Shown here: piece after piece, positions 27,597-36,348 of the stretch | Position numbering within the stretch: position 1 is the stretch's first letter | Layout of the letters: each line of letters starts with the position of its first letter | Source: an uncultured Acetatifactor sp. | Lineage (GTDB): Bacteria; Bacillota; Clostridia; Lachnospirales; Lachnospiraceae | Length of the DNA: 64,000 nt | Reading direction: 5' to 3' | NCBI GenBank assembly: GCA_910583845.1 | Contig: CAJUAB010000013.1 | Location: 3,404 to 67,403, forward strand | The notes under the pieces: model-generated | What the model was told of the DNA's origin: nothing | What the model saw: the letters and a program-made list of their open reading frames with translations, nothing else | Databases searched by the model: none | Translations under genes and position numbers: made by a program

Positions 27597-28541
27597 ATGG
27601 CAGAGGTAATGATACAGGCGGACGGCCTGGTAAAAATATATAAGACCAAGCAGACGGAGGTGCTGGCCCTGCAAGGGCTGGACCTGACCGTGGAAGAGGG
27701 GGAGCTGACCGCTCTGATCGGCAACAGCGGCAGCGGTAAATCCACTTTTCTGAATATGATCGGCGGTCTGGACAGACCCAGCGCCGGTTCCCTGGTGGTG
27801 GGCGGCAAGAATCTGTTTACCATGACCGAGCGGGAACTGGTGGTCTATAAACGGGACACCGTGGGATTTGTGTGGCAGAATAATGCCAGAAACCTTCTGC
27901 CCTATCTGTCGGCCCTGGAGAATGTGATGCTTCCCATGTATCTGTCGGACGTACGTAAAAAGAAGGCCAAAGCGCTGGAACTGCTGGAGCTGGTGGGCAT
28001 GTCCGCCAAGAAACACAGCAGGCTGAACATGCTTTCCGGCGGTGAACAGCAGCGCATTGCCATAGCAATCGCTCTGTCCAATTCGCCCAGGCTTCTGCTG
28101 GCGGATGAACCCACCGGCAGCGTGGACCCGCGGACAGCCAACTATATATTTGATGTCTTCACGGAACTGAACCGTCAGGGCCAGACCATTCTGATCGTCA
28201 CCCACGATGTGGCGCTCTCCAAGAAGGTAAAGCGGGTGGTGGCAATCCGGGACGGAAAGATCAGCAGCGAACGCATTCTGAAAGAGAAATATGCGGACCG
28301 CATCAAGGAGGCGGCCATTGACTGGCGCACCGAGGATACACAGGAGGAGTATGTCATCGTGGATAAGGCGGGCAGAGTCCAGATTCCCAGAGACCTTCTC
28401 GCATCCATGAATCTGCGGGACAATAAGGTGAAACTGGAAATGTCGGAGGGAAAAGTCATTATCAGCGTTCCTGCGGACAATCCGGAAAATGAAAAAGAGC
28501 CTGCACAGCCGAAAGGCCACAAAACAGGAGGTTTTACATGA
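27597..28541 (+). CDS. ABC transporter ATP-binding protein with AbrB-like C-terminal domain
   Basis: ATPase of 314 aa. The NBD is complete: Walker A GNSGSGKS, signature MLSGGEQQR, Walker B LLLADEP and the H-loop VTHD. The last ~55 residues are additional. The segment EYVIVDKAGRVQIPRDLLAS then VKLEMSEGKVIISVP has the swapped-hairpin pattern of AbrB/SpoVT DNA-binding domains, and a charged Pro-rich tail follows. Such a tail could give dimerisation or a regulatory contact; this is inference. I chose ATG 27597, which has AGAGGG ten bases upstream, over TTG 27588, which is too close to it. The stop overlaps the next gene, a GH43, by four bases, so the transporter and the glycosidase are translationally coupled. 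Confidence 0.88.
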   Translation: MAEVMIQADGLVKIYKTKQTEVLALQGLDLTVEEGELTALIGNSGSGKSTFLNMIGGLDRPSAGSLVVGGKNLFTMTERELVVYKRDTVGFVWQNNARNLLPYLSALENVMLPMYLSDVRKKKAKALELLELVGMSAKKHSRLNMLSGGEQQRIAIAIALSNSPRLLLADEPTGSVDPRTANYIFDVFTELNRQGQTILIVTHDVALSKKVKRVVAIRDGKISSERILKEKYADRIKEAAIDWRTEDTQEEYVIVDKAGRVQIPRDLLASMNLRDNKVKLEMSEGKVIISVPADNPENEKEPAQPKGHKTGGFT

Positions 28542-30088
28542 ACAGAGCGGCTCCAATTATCAAGGCGGATTACCCGAACCCGGATGTGGTCCGGGTGGAG
28601 GATACTTACTATATGGTCTGCGCTACCATGCATTTCATGCCCGGCGGCGTGATGCTGCGTTCCTTTGACCTGAAAAACTGGGAGATTGCCGGATATGTAT
28701 ATGATACGCTGGAAAACACTCCCCGGGAAAGGATGGAGGGGGAGGGCAGCATCTACGGAAAAGGTATGTGGGCCGCGTCTCTGCGCTATCATAACGGGCT
28801 CTTTTATGTGTTGTTCGGCGTACCGGAGAGCGGCTGTTATCTGTACACATCGGAGCAGGCGGAGGGGCCCTGGACCCGGCAAAGACTGGAGAGCCCCTAC
28901 GGCTATCTCCATGATCCGTCTCTGCTGTTTGAGGAGGACGGACGGGTCTATATCGCGTTCGGGCGGTCAGATATCCGGCTTACGGAATGGGAGCCTGATT
29001 TTTCCGGTCTCAGGGAAGGGGGGCTGGACAGAGTGATTGTTCAGGAGCGCCAGGATGTCTATCTGGGGCATGAGGGCTCTCATCTGTATAAGATAAACGG
29101 AAAGTACTATCTGTTCACGATACACTGGCCCAAAAAGGAAGGGCGGGACAGGCGCACCCAGGTGTGCTTTGTGGCGGATTCCCCGGAGGGAGAGTTCACG
29201 GAACACGAGGTTCTCAGCGATGACATGGGATTCCGCAATCAGGGGGTGGCGCAGGGCGGCATTGTAGATACCCCGGACGGCAGGTGGTATGCCATGCTTT
29301 TTCAGGATCACGGCGCAGTGGGACGAATGCCGGTGCTGGTGCCTGTGACCTGGCAGGGGGACCTGCCGGTATTCGGCCGGGAGGGCCGAGTGCCGGCTAT
29401 CGTGTCCATCAGGAGCAACCGCCCCGGATATCAATATGAACCCCTGTACACATCGGACAGCTTCCCCTGCCTGCGGGACTGGCGGGGCCGCTATGAACTG
29501 AAAAGGCAGTGGCAGTGGAATCATGATCCCGATCCCGGACTGTGGGGACTGAAGGAGGAAGGCGGTTTATGGGTCCGGACGGGTAAGCTCTGTACCAATG
29601 TATTGCAGGCGCGGAACACCCTGACCCAGAGAATGCTTTATCCCCGGTGCAGCGGGGAGGTGACAGTGGACGGCTCCGCTCTGCGGGAGGGGGACTGCGC
29701 CGGCCTCTGCGCATTGCAGGGCTGCTATGGCATGATCGGAATCACCCGGTCGCTGAACACATATTATCTGGTGGTGGTCACCAGAACCTTGCAGAATGAA
29801 AAACTCACCGGCAGGGCCGCGCAGGATTATATGCCCGGCAGAATGACGGACAGAGTCGCTCTGCCCGGGCCGGTGGCCCGGGTGAGAATATCCGCCAATT
29901 TCACGGATATGGCGGACACGGTGGAATTTGCCTGGAAGAACGGCACACATTGGGAATCGCTGGGAGAGAGACACAGGCTGTACTTCCGGCTGGATCACTT
30001 CGCCGGCTGCCGCTTCGCCCTGGCGGTATATGCCACCCGGGAAAGCGGAGGAGAGGCTGTGTTCAAAGACTTTGTCTATCAGGCATAG
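28538..30088 (+). CDS. GH43 glycosidase (beta-xylosidase/arabinofuranosidase type)
   Basis: Cytoplasmic GH43 enzyme of 516 aa. The N-terminal propeller starts IIKADYPNPDVV with Asp16 as probable base. HDPSLLF carries the pKa-modulating Asp, and GHEGSH probably carries the acid Glu. A C-terminal beta-sandwich (about 320-516), as in xylosidase-type GH43 enzymes, has the RYELKRQWQWNHDPDPGLW start of that domain. The start overlaps the upstream ATPase stop (ATGA). The 3' end overlaps the end of the minus-strand AraC gene by ten bases, so the two transcripts converge without a terminator between them. Release of xylose or arabinose from imported oligosaccharides is the likely role. Confidence 0.88.
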   Translation: MNRAAPIIKADYPNPDVVRVEDTYYMVCATMHFMPGGVMLRSFDLKNWEIAGYVYDTLENTPRERMEGEGSIYGKGMWAASLRYHNGLFYVLFGVPESGCYLYTSEQAEGPWTRQRLESPYGYLHDPSLLFEEDGRVYIAFGRSDIRLTEWEPDFSGLREGGLDRVIVQERQDVYLGHEGSHLYKINGKYYLFTIHWPKKEGRDRRTQVCFVADSPEGEFTEHEVLSDDMGFRNQGVAQGGIVDTPDGRWYAMLFQDHGAVGRMPVLVPVTWQGDLPVFGREGRVPAIVSIRSNRPGYQYEPLYTSDSFPCLRDWRGRYELKRQWQWNHDPDPGLWGLKEEGGLWVRTGKLCTNVLQARNTLTQRMLYPRCSGEVTVDGSALREGDCAGLCALQGCYGMIGITRSLNTYYLVVVTRTLQNEKLTGRAAQDYMPGRMTDRVALPGPVARVRISANFTDMADTVEFAWKNGTHWESLGERHRLYFRLDHFAGCRFALAVYATRESGGEAVFKDFVYQA

Positions 30089-31029
30089 GGATTTTCATCC
30101 AGCAGAGCGCGGCTGTTTCGGGAGCGGTACTCGCTGGGCGTACAGTTTTTATATTGCTTGAACAGGCGGTTAAAGGTGGAGATGCTGGGAAAACCGGCCT
30201 GCAAAGCCACCTCGGTGATGGAGAGGTCCGGTCTGGCCAGCAGCTCCTCCGCCACCTTGATGCGCCGATGACAGAGATAGTCGCAGAAAGTAAACCCCGT
30301 GTACTGCTTGAACAGCCGGGAAAAGTGATATTTGGAAAAACCGGTGGATTCAGCGATGTCCTCCAGATTCAGCTCTTCCATATAGTGTACGTCGATATAC
30401 TCCATCAGACTGTTGAATTTCTGTATGTATTCCTTCTGCTTGTAAAGGCGGACATTGGGAAACAGGTTGCTGGCGTTGATATGGTTGTAGCCGAGCTTGG
30501 TAAAAAGGTTCAGCAGCAGGGCGAAAATGGTCAGTTCCGCATACTCGTTTCTGTTGAAATATTCGTTCCGCATCTGGATCAGCAGCTCATAGATGTCCTC
30601 ATAGATCTGGGGATAGCTGTCCTTGGTCACATGCAGGGGCTGGGAGAGGATGGACTGGATGCCCACAAAACTTTTCAGCCGGGTGATCATGGAGATGTCA
30701 AACATGAAGATAAAGCGGCTGCCGCTGTCGGGGGCGAGAAGCTCATGCAGCTCCCCCGGCGGTATTATGAGGATCTCCCCGGGCTGCACATGGTAGCTGC
30801 CCTCTCCGGTGCGGACGTCATAGTAATTTTCTACGGGCATGATAATTTCCAGGGCGGCATGCCAGTGGGCTTCAAAACCATCCGTCTGGGTGTTGGGCCA
30901 GATGCGGACGGTTGAATTGTTATGGAAGGAAACCGTCTCCTGAGAATCCCGCACATCCCTTATGCCGGTGAAATCGAGATTGATGCCGTAAAAGTCAAGA
31001 AAATTGCCGTTTATCTTTACATCCGCCAT
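30079..31029 (-). CDS. AraC-family transcriptional regulator (cupin type)
   Basis: Regulator of 316 aa with an N-terminal cupin sugar-sensing domain (about 30-150, including HWHAALEIIMPVENYY and PGEILIIPPGELHEL) and two C-terminal HTH motifs (about 210-305; LEDIAESTGFSKYHFSRLFK and ITEVALQAGFPSISTFNRLFK). AAGGAGA lies about nine bases before its start on the minus strand. It is divergent from the nine-gene import operon that begins at 31494, so it is the most likely regulator of that operon. Its 3' end overlaps the GH43 gene by ten bases. Confidence 0.92.
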   Translation of the reverse strand: MADVKINGNFLDFYGINLDFTGIRDVRDSQETVSFHNNSTVRIWPNTQTDGFEAHWHAALEIIMPVENYYDVRTGEGSYHVQPGEILIIPPGELHELLAPDSGSRFIFMFDISMITRLKSFVGIQSILSQPLHVTKDSYPQIYEDIYELLIQMRNEYFNRNEYAELTIFALLLNLFTKLGYNHINASNLFPNVRLYKQKEYIQKFNSLMEYIDVHYMEELNLEDIAESTGFSKYHFSRLFKQYTGFTFCDYLCHRRIKVAEELLARPDLSITEVALQAGFPSISTFNRLFKQYKNCTPSEYRSRNSRALLDENPYA

Positions 31030-31493
31030 TTCCTGTGTCTCCTTTTGAAAATGCTTTTGCCAGGCAATTGCAATGCAGTCAGAATCGGGTATTCCTATAT
31101 GGTCCTGATGGCGCTGCCCGGAATCCGCTTTTTCTCAAAATCTATATGAGCAAATATTGCTATATTTCCCAAAATTTGCTCGTTCTTATATTCCGTTTGA
31201 CTGATATTTGTGGGGAAAGTGCCCAAAATGCCCGGAAACATAAGATATTTCTATGTGTATATTCTATCATCTCAGACTTGAAAAGTAAATATTGCACAAT
31301 AATTTTTTTGATATTTATCAAAAAGTAAGCAATGTGTGAAGAGTAAATAGCAAAATATAGGGAGACAGAGCAACAACACAGAGATATAATTATCAGCATA
31401 AAGTGCGAAGTCTGCATGATTACTTTTATTTTGTTATAGTAAATGACATCGGATCTAGAATGACATTTGCTATAGGTACACAGGGAGGCATGT
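31030..31493. promoter_or_regulatory. AT-rich divergent regulatory region of the import operon
   Basis: A 464-base gap between the AraC gene and the import operon, clearly more AT-rich than the coding DNA on both sides. The proximal part near the operon holds an interrupted palindrome (separate entry), a TAGAAT at 31456-31461 and a TGCTATAGG extended -10-like element at 31468-31476. No small ORF with a ribosome binding site was found. It should contain promoters for both directions. Confidence 0.6.
31435..31474 (+). promoter_or_regulatory. Interrupted palindrome, probable operator
   Basis: Arms TATAGTAAATGACAT (31435-31449) and ATGACATTTGCTATA (31460-31474) are complementary at 13 of 15 positions, with a 10-base spacer. 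The core ATGACAT also occurs as a direct repeat 17 bases apart. It ends 19 bases before the start codon of the import operon and overlaps candidate -10 elements. The AraC protein next door is the natural candidate to bind it. Confidence 0.5.
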
Positions 31494-34445
31494 ATGAATA
31501 AGACTGTCAAAAAATTACTCATACTTATAGGTGTAGTCGCAGTATTTGTGGTATTTTGCATGCTGCTGAACCTAAGAGGGGTAGAGACCTTTGAGGATAA
31601 GTATGCAGGCCACGATCTGACTGCCGATGCGGAGGGCGCGGTGAGGGAAGGAACCTATACCCGCTATCTTAATGCCCATGCGGACGCGCAGTGTCCCCGG
31701 GCGGAAGTGGCGTTGGATCTCTTTTCCTACACTGCGGAAGGCGGCGTGGAGATTTATAACGATTACGAGGGCGTTGCGAAATCCCTGTTCACAGACACCA
31801 AGTCTGTAGTGACCTGGGAAGTGGAAGTCCCCGAGTCGGGCTTTTACAATGTGGCGCTGGATTACCTGGTGCCGGAGTCCAGGGGCGTGGCGGCGGAGCG
31901 CGCGCTGTATATCAACGGCGAGCTGCCTTTCAGCGATGCCGCCAATATGGAGTTCACCCGCATCTGGACCAACGGCAGTGAAGTCCGGGTGGACAATCAG
32001 GGCAATGAAATCCGTCCCACCCAGGTGGAAGTGTTTGACTGGCAGAGTGCCTACTGCGAGGACAGCATGGGCTATATCTCCGACCCTTACATGTTCTATC
32101 TGGAGAAGGGCACAAACACCATAAGTCTTGAGGCCGTAAATGAACCCATGGTGCTCGGGGACGTACATATTCTTCCGGTGACGGATCTGGACACCTATGC
32201 GGAGTACAGAGACAGGCAGACCGGAAGCGCCGCTTCCGGATTGGGGCTGTCTTATGTACAGGTGGTACAGGGTGAGGATTCCACCGTTCGTTCCGAGTCC
32301 TCCTTATATGCCAAGTACGACAGATCCTCACCGTCCACCCAGCCCTACACTGTGATGCGCACCGTGCTGAACTATGTGGGCGGCGATGCCTGGAGAAGCG
32401 CGGGCCAGTGGATTCAGTGGGACATCGAAGTGCCGGAGGACGGCTATTACAATATTACAATCAAGGGACGGCAGAATTATTCCAGAGGCAGCGTGTCCAG
32501 CCGGATTCTCTACATAGACGGGGAAATACCGTTCCAGGAGGCAAAGAATATTTCCTTCGATTATAAAAACGAATGGGAGTGCAAGACGCTGGCGGATGAG
32601 GAAGGCAATCCTTACGAATTCTATCTGACGGCAGGCACGCACACCCTGCGGCTGGAGGCCGCCCTGGGAGATATGGGCCCCATCATGGAGGAACTGGAGG
32701 ACTGTACGTTCCGGCTGAACCAGATATACAGAACGATTCTGGTATATACCGGCGCGACACCTGACCACTACAGGGACTATCATATTGATACCAATTACCC
32801 GGAGGTCATGGAAGCCATCGACCTGGAGCGCATGAGGCTCTACAAGGTGGTGGATGAGGTGGTAGCTTACAGCGGCCAGAAGGCGGATAAGATCGCCACG
32901 GCCCAGACCATAGCCCAGCAGCTGGAGAGATTTATGGAGAAGCCGGGCAAGATCACAACGGAATTTGTAACCTTCAAGGATAATATCACTGCTTTGGGCA
33001 CGGCGATTCTGAACATGAGCGAGTCCAAGCTGGATATCGACTATATTGTGGTGAGCGGCACAGAGACAAAGCCGGAAAAGGATACCACGAACTTCTTTGA
33101 CAAACTGGCTCATGAGGTGCGTTCCTTCGTGGCTTCCTTCGTGGTTGACTATGATGCCGTGGGTGATGTCTATGAAGAGGGCGGCGATGACGTCATCAAA
33201 GTGTGGGTACTGACCGGACGTGACCAGGGCACGATTCTGAAATCCATGGTGGACGATACGTTTACCCCGCAGAGCGGTATCAAGGTCAATGTGGAGATTG
33301 TGGCGCAGGACGCGCTGCTGACCGCCGTCGTGGCGGGGCGGGGCCCGGATGTGGTGCTCTCCATCGGTGCGGACCAGCCGGTGAACTACGCGCTGCGTAA
33401 CTCGGTGGAGGACATCACCCAGTTTGCGGATTACCAGGAAGTTCTGGCCAATTACACGCCCAGCTCCTACACGCAGTATTCTCTGGACGGACATATATAC
33501 GCGGTACCCGAGACCCAGACCTTCAATGTGCTGTTCTACCGCAAGGATATTCTGGAACAGCTGGAGCTTGAGGTTCCCGATACCTGGCAGGAACTGGTGG
33601 AGATGCTTCCCACAATACAGGGCAACAACATGTCCATCGGTATTCCCAGCGCGGGCGGTTCCAGCGGAAGCGCGGTGGCCAGCACACAGGTAGCCTCCAA
33701 CAGCGCTGACCTGAGCATGTATTTCAGTATGCTGTTCCAGTACGGCGGAGACCTGTACAACGAGAAGGGCACCAGGACCACGGTGGACGAGGAGGCCGGC
33801 GTGGAGGCCATGGCCGACTATATCAAGTATTTTAACGATTTCGGCATTCCTGTTTTCTTCGACTTTGTAAGCCGGTTCCGTTCCGGGGAGATGCCCGTGG
33901 GCGTGGCCAATTACGCTACATACAATACCCTGATGGTATCTGCACCGGAAATCCGGGGATTATGGGATTTCACGCTGATTCCGGGTACGGAAAAAGTGGA
34001 TGAGAACGGCGAGACATATATTGACAGGTCCGATTTCATCACTGGCAGCGCGACCATGATGATCAAACAGAAGGATGAGCAGCATAAGCAGAATGCATGG
34101 GAATTCATGAAGTGGTGGTCCCAGACAGAGACACAGATCCGCTTTGGCCGTGAGATTGAGGCTTTGCTGGGTTCCTCCGCCAGATATGCCACCGCCAACA
34201 TCAACGCGTTCTCGCAGTTGGCCTGGAGCGCAGATGACATAGAGGTGCTGCTGGATCAGTGGAACCAGACAGTGGGTATCCGGGAAGTGCCCGGCGGCTA
34301 CTATACGGGACGTCATATCACCAATGCCATCCGAAGGGTGATCAACAAGAAGGAGGACGCGCGGGAGACCATCATCGACTACGCGATCACAATCAACGAG
34401 GAGCTGACCAAGAAGCGTTCTGAGTTTGGTCTGCCGCTGGAATAG
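31494..34445 (+). CDS. Membrane-anchored solute-binding protein with two N-terminal beta domains
   Basis: First gene of the import operon (983 aa). An uncleaved-looking N-terminal TM helix (about 8-28) lacks a proper lipobox. Two related beta-sandwich domains follow (about 55-225 and 245-420): both contain WEVEVPESGFYN or WDIEVPEDGYYN, an ALYINGELPF or ILYIDGEIPF strand and a FYLEKGTNTISLEA-type end. They look like carbohydrate-binding modules. A helical linker leads to a class I sugar-binding-protein domain (about 560-960; VWVLTGRDQGTILKSMVDD, GPDVVLSIGAD). GGGAGG lies five bases before the ATG. It presumably captures xylan fragments for the permease pair encoded directly downstream. Binding-module families were not assigned. 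Confidence 0.82.
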   Translation: MNKTVKKLLILIGVVAVFVVFCMLLNLRGVETFEDKYAGHDLTADAEGAVREGTYTRYLNAHADAQCPRAEVALDLFSYTAEGGVEIYNDYEGVAKSLFTDTKSVVTWEVEVPESGFYNVALDYLVPESRGVAAERALYINGELPFSDAANMEFTRIWTNGSEVRVDNQGNEIRPTQVEVFDWQSAYCEDSMGYISDPYMFYLEKGTNTISLEAVNEPMVLGDVHILPVTDLDTYAEYRDRQTGSAASGLGLSYVQVVQGEDSTVRSESSLYAKYDRSSPSTQPYTVMRTVLNYVGGDAWRSAGQWIQWDIEVPEDGYYNITIKGRQNYSRGSVSSRILYIDGEIPFQEAKNISFDYKNEWECKTLADEEGNPYEFYLTAGTHTLRLEAALGDMGPIMEELEDCTFRLNQIYRTILVYTGATPDHYRDYHIDTNYPEVMEAIDLERMRLYKVVDEVVAYSGQKADKIATAQTIAQQLERFMEKPGKITTEFVTFKDNITALGTAILNMSESKLDIDYIVVSGTETKPEKDTTNFFDKLAHEVRSFVASFVVDYDAVGDVYEEGGDDVIKVWVLTGRDQGTILKSMVDDTFTPQSGIKVNVEIVAQDALLTAVVAGRGPDVVLSIGADQPVNYALRNSVEDITQFADYQEVLANYTPSSYTQYSLDGHIYAVPETQTFNVLFYRKDILEQLELEVPDTWQELVEMLPTIQGNNMSIGIPSAGGSSGSAVASTQVASNSADLSMYFSMLFQYGGDLYNEKGTRTTVDEEAGVEAMADYIKYFNDFGIPVFFDFVSRFRSGEMPVGVANYATYNTLMVSAPEIRGLWDFTLIPGTEKVDENGETYIDRSDFITGSATMMIKQKDEQHKQNAWEFMKWWSQTETQIRFGREIEALLGSSARYATANINAFSQLAWSADDIEVLLDQWNQTVGIREVPGGYYTGRHITNAIRRVINKKEDARETIIDYAITINEELTKKRSEFGLPLE

Positions 34446-34461
34446 GGGGGAATGGATAAGC

Positions 34462-35400
34462 ATGAAAGAATATTTACAGAAATATGTCACCCTCCGGAAG
34501 CACAATTTCCGGGTGGCGGTAAAAAAAGCAAAACGGTCCAAAATGTGTTATGCGTTTCTGGCCCCCTATGCGATTCTGTTTACACTGTTTTACATATTGC
34601 CGGTATGTAGTTCCATCTTTTTCAGCTTTACTTATTACAACATACTGGAGTCGCCCAGGTTTATCGGGATACAGAACTATATCAACCTGATCCTGGCGGA
34701 CGATATCTTCCTGACGGGCGTGAAGAACACGTTTATGATCGCAGTGATCACAGGACCGCTGGGATATATCATGTCCTTCCTGTTCGCCTGGCTGATCAAT
34801 GAACTGCCCAGATGGATACGGACAATTGCGGTGGTGGTGTTCTATGCGCCATCCATCGCGGGCAACGTGTTTGTAATCTTCTCCATACTGTTTCGAGGTG
34901 ATGCCTACGGGCAGGTGAACGCGCTTCTGATTGACATGGGTCTGATAGACGCCCCGATCCTGTGGCTGACAAACCCGACCTACATGCTTCCGATCTGTAT
35001 GGTGGTTATCCTGTGGATGAGCTTGGGCATGGGCTTTCTGTCCTTTGTGGCAGGCCTCCAGGGTGTGGACCGTTCTCAGTATGAGGCGGGCTGTATCGAT
35101 GGCGTGAAGAACCGTTGGCAGGAATTATGGTTCATCACACTGCCGAATATGAAACCCATGCTGATGTTCGGAGCGGTTATGGCGATTACCCAGTCCTTCG
35201 GTGTGTGTGACGTGACTATGGCTCTCTGCGGTTATCCCAGTACGGATTACGCGGCCCGTACCGTTGTGACGCATCTGTTCGACTATGGTTTTTCCAGATT
35301 TGAGATGGGTTACGCGTCGGCCATCGCGACGATGCTGTTCCTGGTGATGATCCTGTGTAATAAAGCAATTCAAAGTCTGTTGAGAAGAGTAGGAACCTGA
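34462..35400 (+). CDS. Sugar ABC transporter permease (MalF/UgpA type)
   Basis: Inner-membrane permease with six TM helices (first at about 30-55). The coupling motif EAGCIDGVKNRWQELWFITLP near residue 210 is the EAA loop that contacts the ATPase. ATG 34462 is the likely start: it follows the upstream stop by 16 bases with a G-rich site about 11 bases away. It pairs with the next gene. No ATPase gene is present in this operon or window; a shared multi-sugar ATPase encoded elsewhere is usual for such clostridial importers. Confidence 0.92.
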   Translation: MKEYLQKYVTLRKHNFRVAVKKAKRSKMCYAFLAPYAILFTLFYILPVCSSIFFSFTYYNILESPRFIGIQNYINLILADDIFLTGVKNTFMIAVITGPLGYIMSFLFAWLINELPRWIRTIAVVVFYAPSIAGNVFVIFSILFRGDAYGQVNALLIDMGLIDAPILWLTNPTYMLPICMVVILWMSLGMGFLSFVAGLQGVDRSQYEAGCIDGVKNRWQELWFITLPNMKPMLMFGAVMAITQSFGVCDVTMALCGYPSTDYAARTVVTHLFDYGFSRFEMGYASAIATMLFLVMILCNKAIQSLLRRVGT

Positions 35401-35401
35401 T

Positions 35402-36304
35402 ATGAGCAAAAAGAGAAAAGAAACGAAAATCGAAAAGCAACCGAGACATGTAGTATTAAAGAGGAGACAGCCCAATCGGTCCAGAGTAGGAGATTTCTTC
35501 GTATATCTTTTCCTGCTCCTGATGGCTGTAGCCATGGTGTTTCCTCTGGTGTATGCCATTGAGTCCGCGCTGAAGCCGCTGGACGAACTGTTTAAATTCC
35601 CGCCCACTGTATTTGCCCAGAATCCCACGCTGGATAATTTTTCCGATCTGTTCGTGACCATGGGCAAATCCTGGGTGACTTTCTCCAGATACATATTCAA
35701 CACGGTGTTTATCACGGCAGTGGGAACTTTCGGACATCTGATTGTGGCGTCCATGGGAGCCTTTGTGCTGGCGAAGTACGAGTTCCCCGGAGGGCAGGCT
35801 TTCTTCAAGATCGTCACTGTGGCCATGATGTTCAGCGGATATGTTACATCCATCCCCAACTACCTGATTATCAATGCCCTGGGCTGGATTGATACTTACT
35901 GGGCCATTATCATACCGGCTTTCGCACTGCCCACAGGACTGTTCCTGATGAAGCAGTTCATGGAAGGGCTTCCCACTTCGCTGATCGAGGCGGCCAAGAT
36001 AGACGGCGCCAATGAGTGGAGGGTATTTTCCGGCATTGTGATGCCCAATGTAAAACCCGCCTGGCTCACTCTGATCATTTTCTCCGTGCAGGGTCTGTGG
36101 AACAACAGGGCGGCAACCTTCATATATTCCGAGGAGAAAAAGACGCTTGTCTATGCGCTACAGCAGATTCAGAGCGGCGGTATCGCCAGAACCGGTCAGT
36201 CGGCGGCGGTACAGGTTATTGTAATGGCAGTGCCGATCTGCATTTTCATTCTCTCAGAGAGCCAGATCCTGGAGACTATGGCAAGTTCCGGTCTGAAGGA
36301 TTAA
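35402..36304 (+). CDS. Sugar ABC transporter permease (MalG/UgpE type)
   Basis: Second permease of the first pair, 300 aa. It has a basic N-terminal tail of about 30 residues, then six TM helices. The EAA loop is EAAKIDGANEWRVFSGIVMP near residue 200, and the typical C-terminal end is ILETMASSGLKD. Start ATG lies one base after the upstream stop with AGGAA eight bases before it. Confidence 0.92.
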   Translation: MSKKRKETKIEKQPRHVVLKRRQPNRSRVGDFFVYLFLLLMAVAMVFPLVYAIESALKPLDELFKFPPTVFAQNPTLDNFSDLFVTMGKSWVTFSRYIFNTVFITAVGTFGHLIVASMGAFVLAKYEFPGGQAFFKIVTVAMMFSGYVTSIPNYLIINALGWIDTYWAIIIPAFALPTGLFLMKQFMEGLPTSLIEAAKIDGANEWRVFSGIVMPNVKPAWLTLIIFSVQGLWNNRAATFIYSEEKKTLVYALQQIQSGGIARTGQSAAVQVIVMAVPICIFILSESQILETMASSGLKD

Positions 36305-36348
36305 TGGAAAAAGCGGCGTAGAGAAATGATAGAGGAGCGAGGTGGCGT

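Noticed and set aside
34462..36304. Complete ABC importer including its ATPase
   Set aside because: The ATPases in the window belong to the MacB-like system by sequence and gene order; no MsmX/MalK-type ATPase is present.
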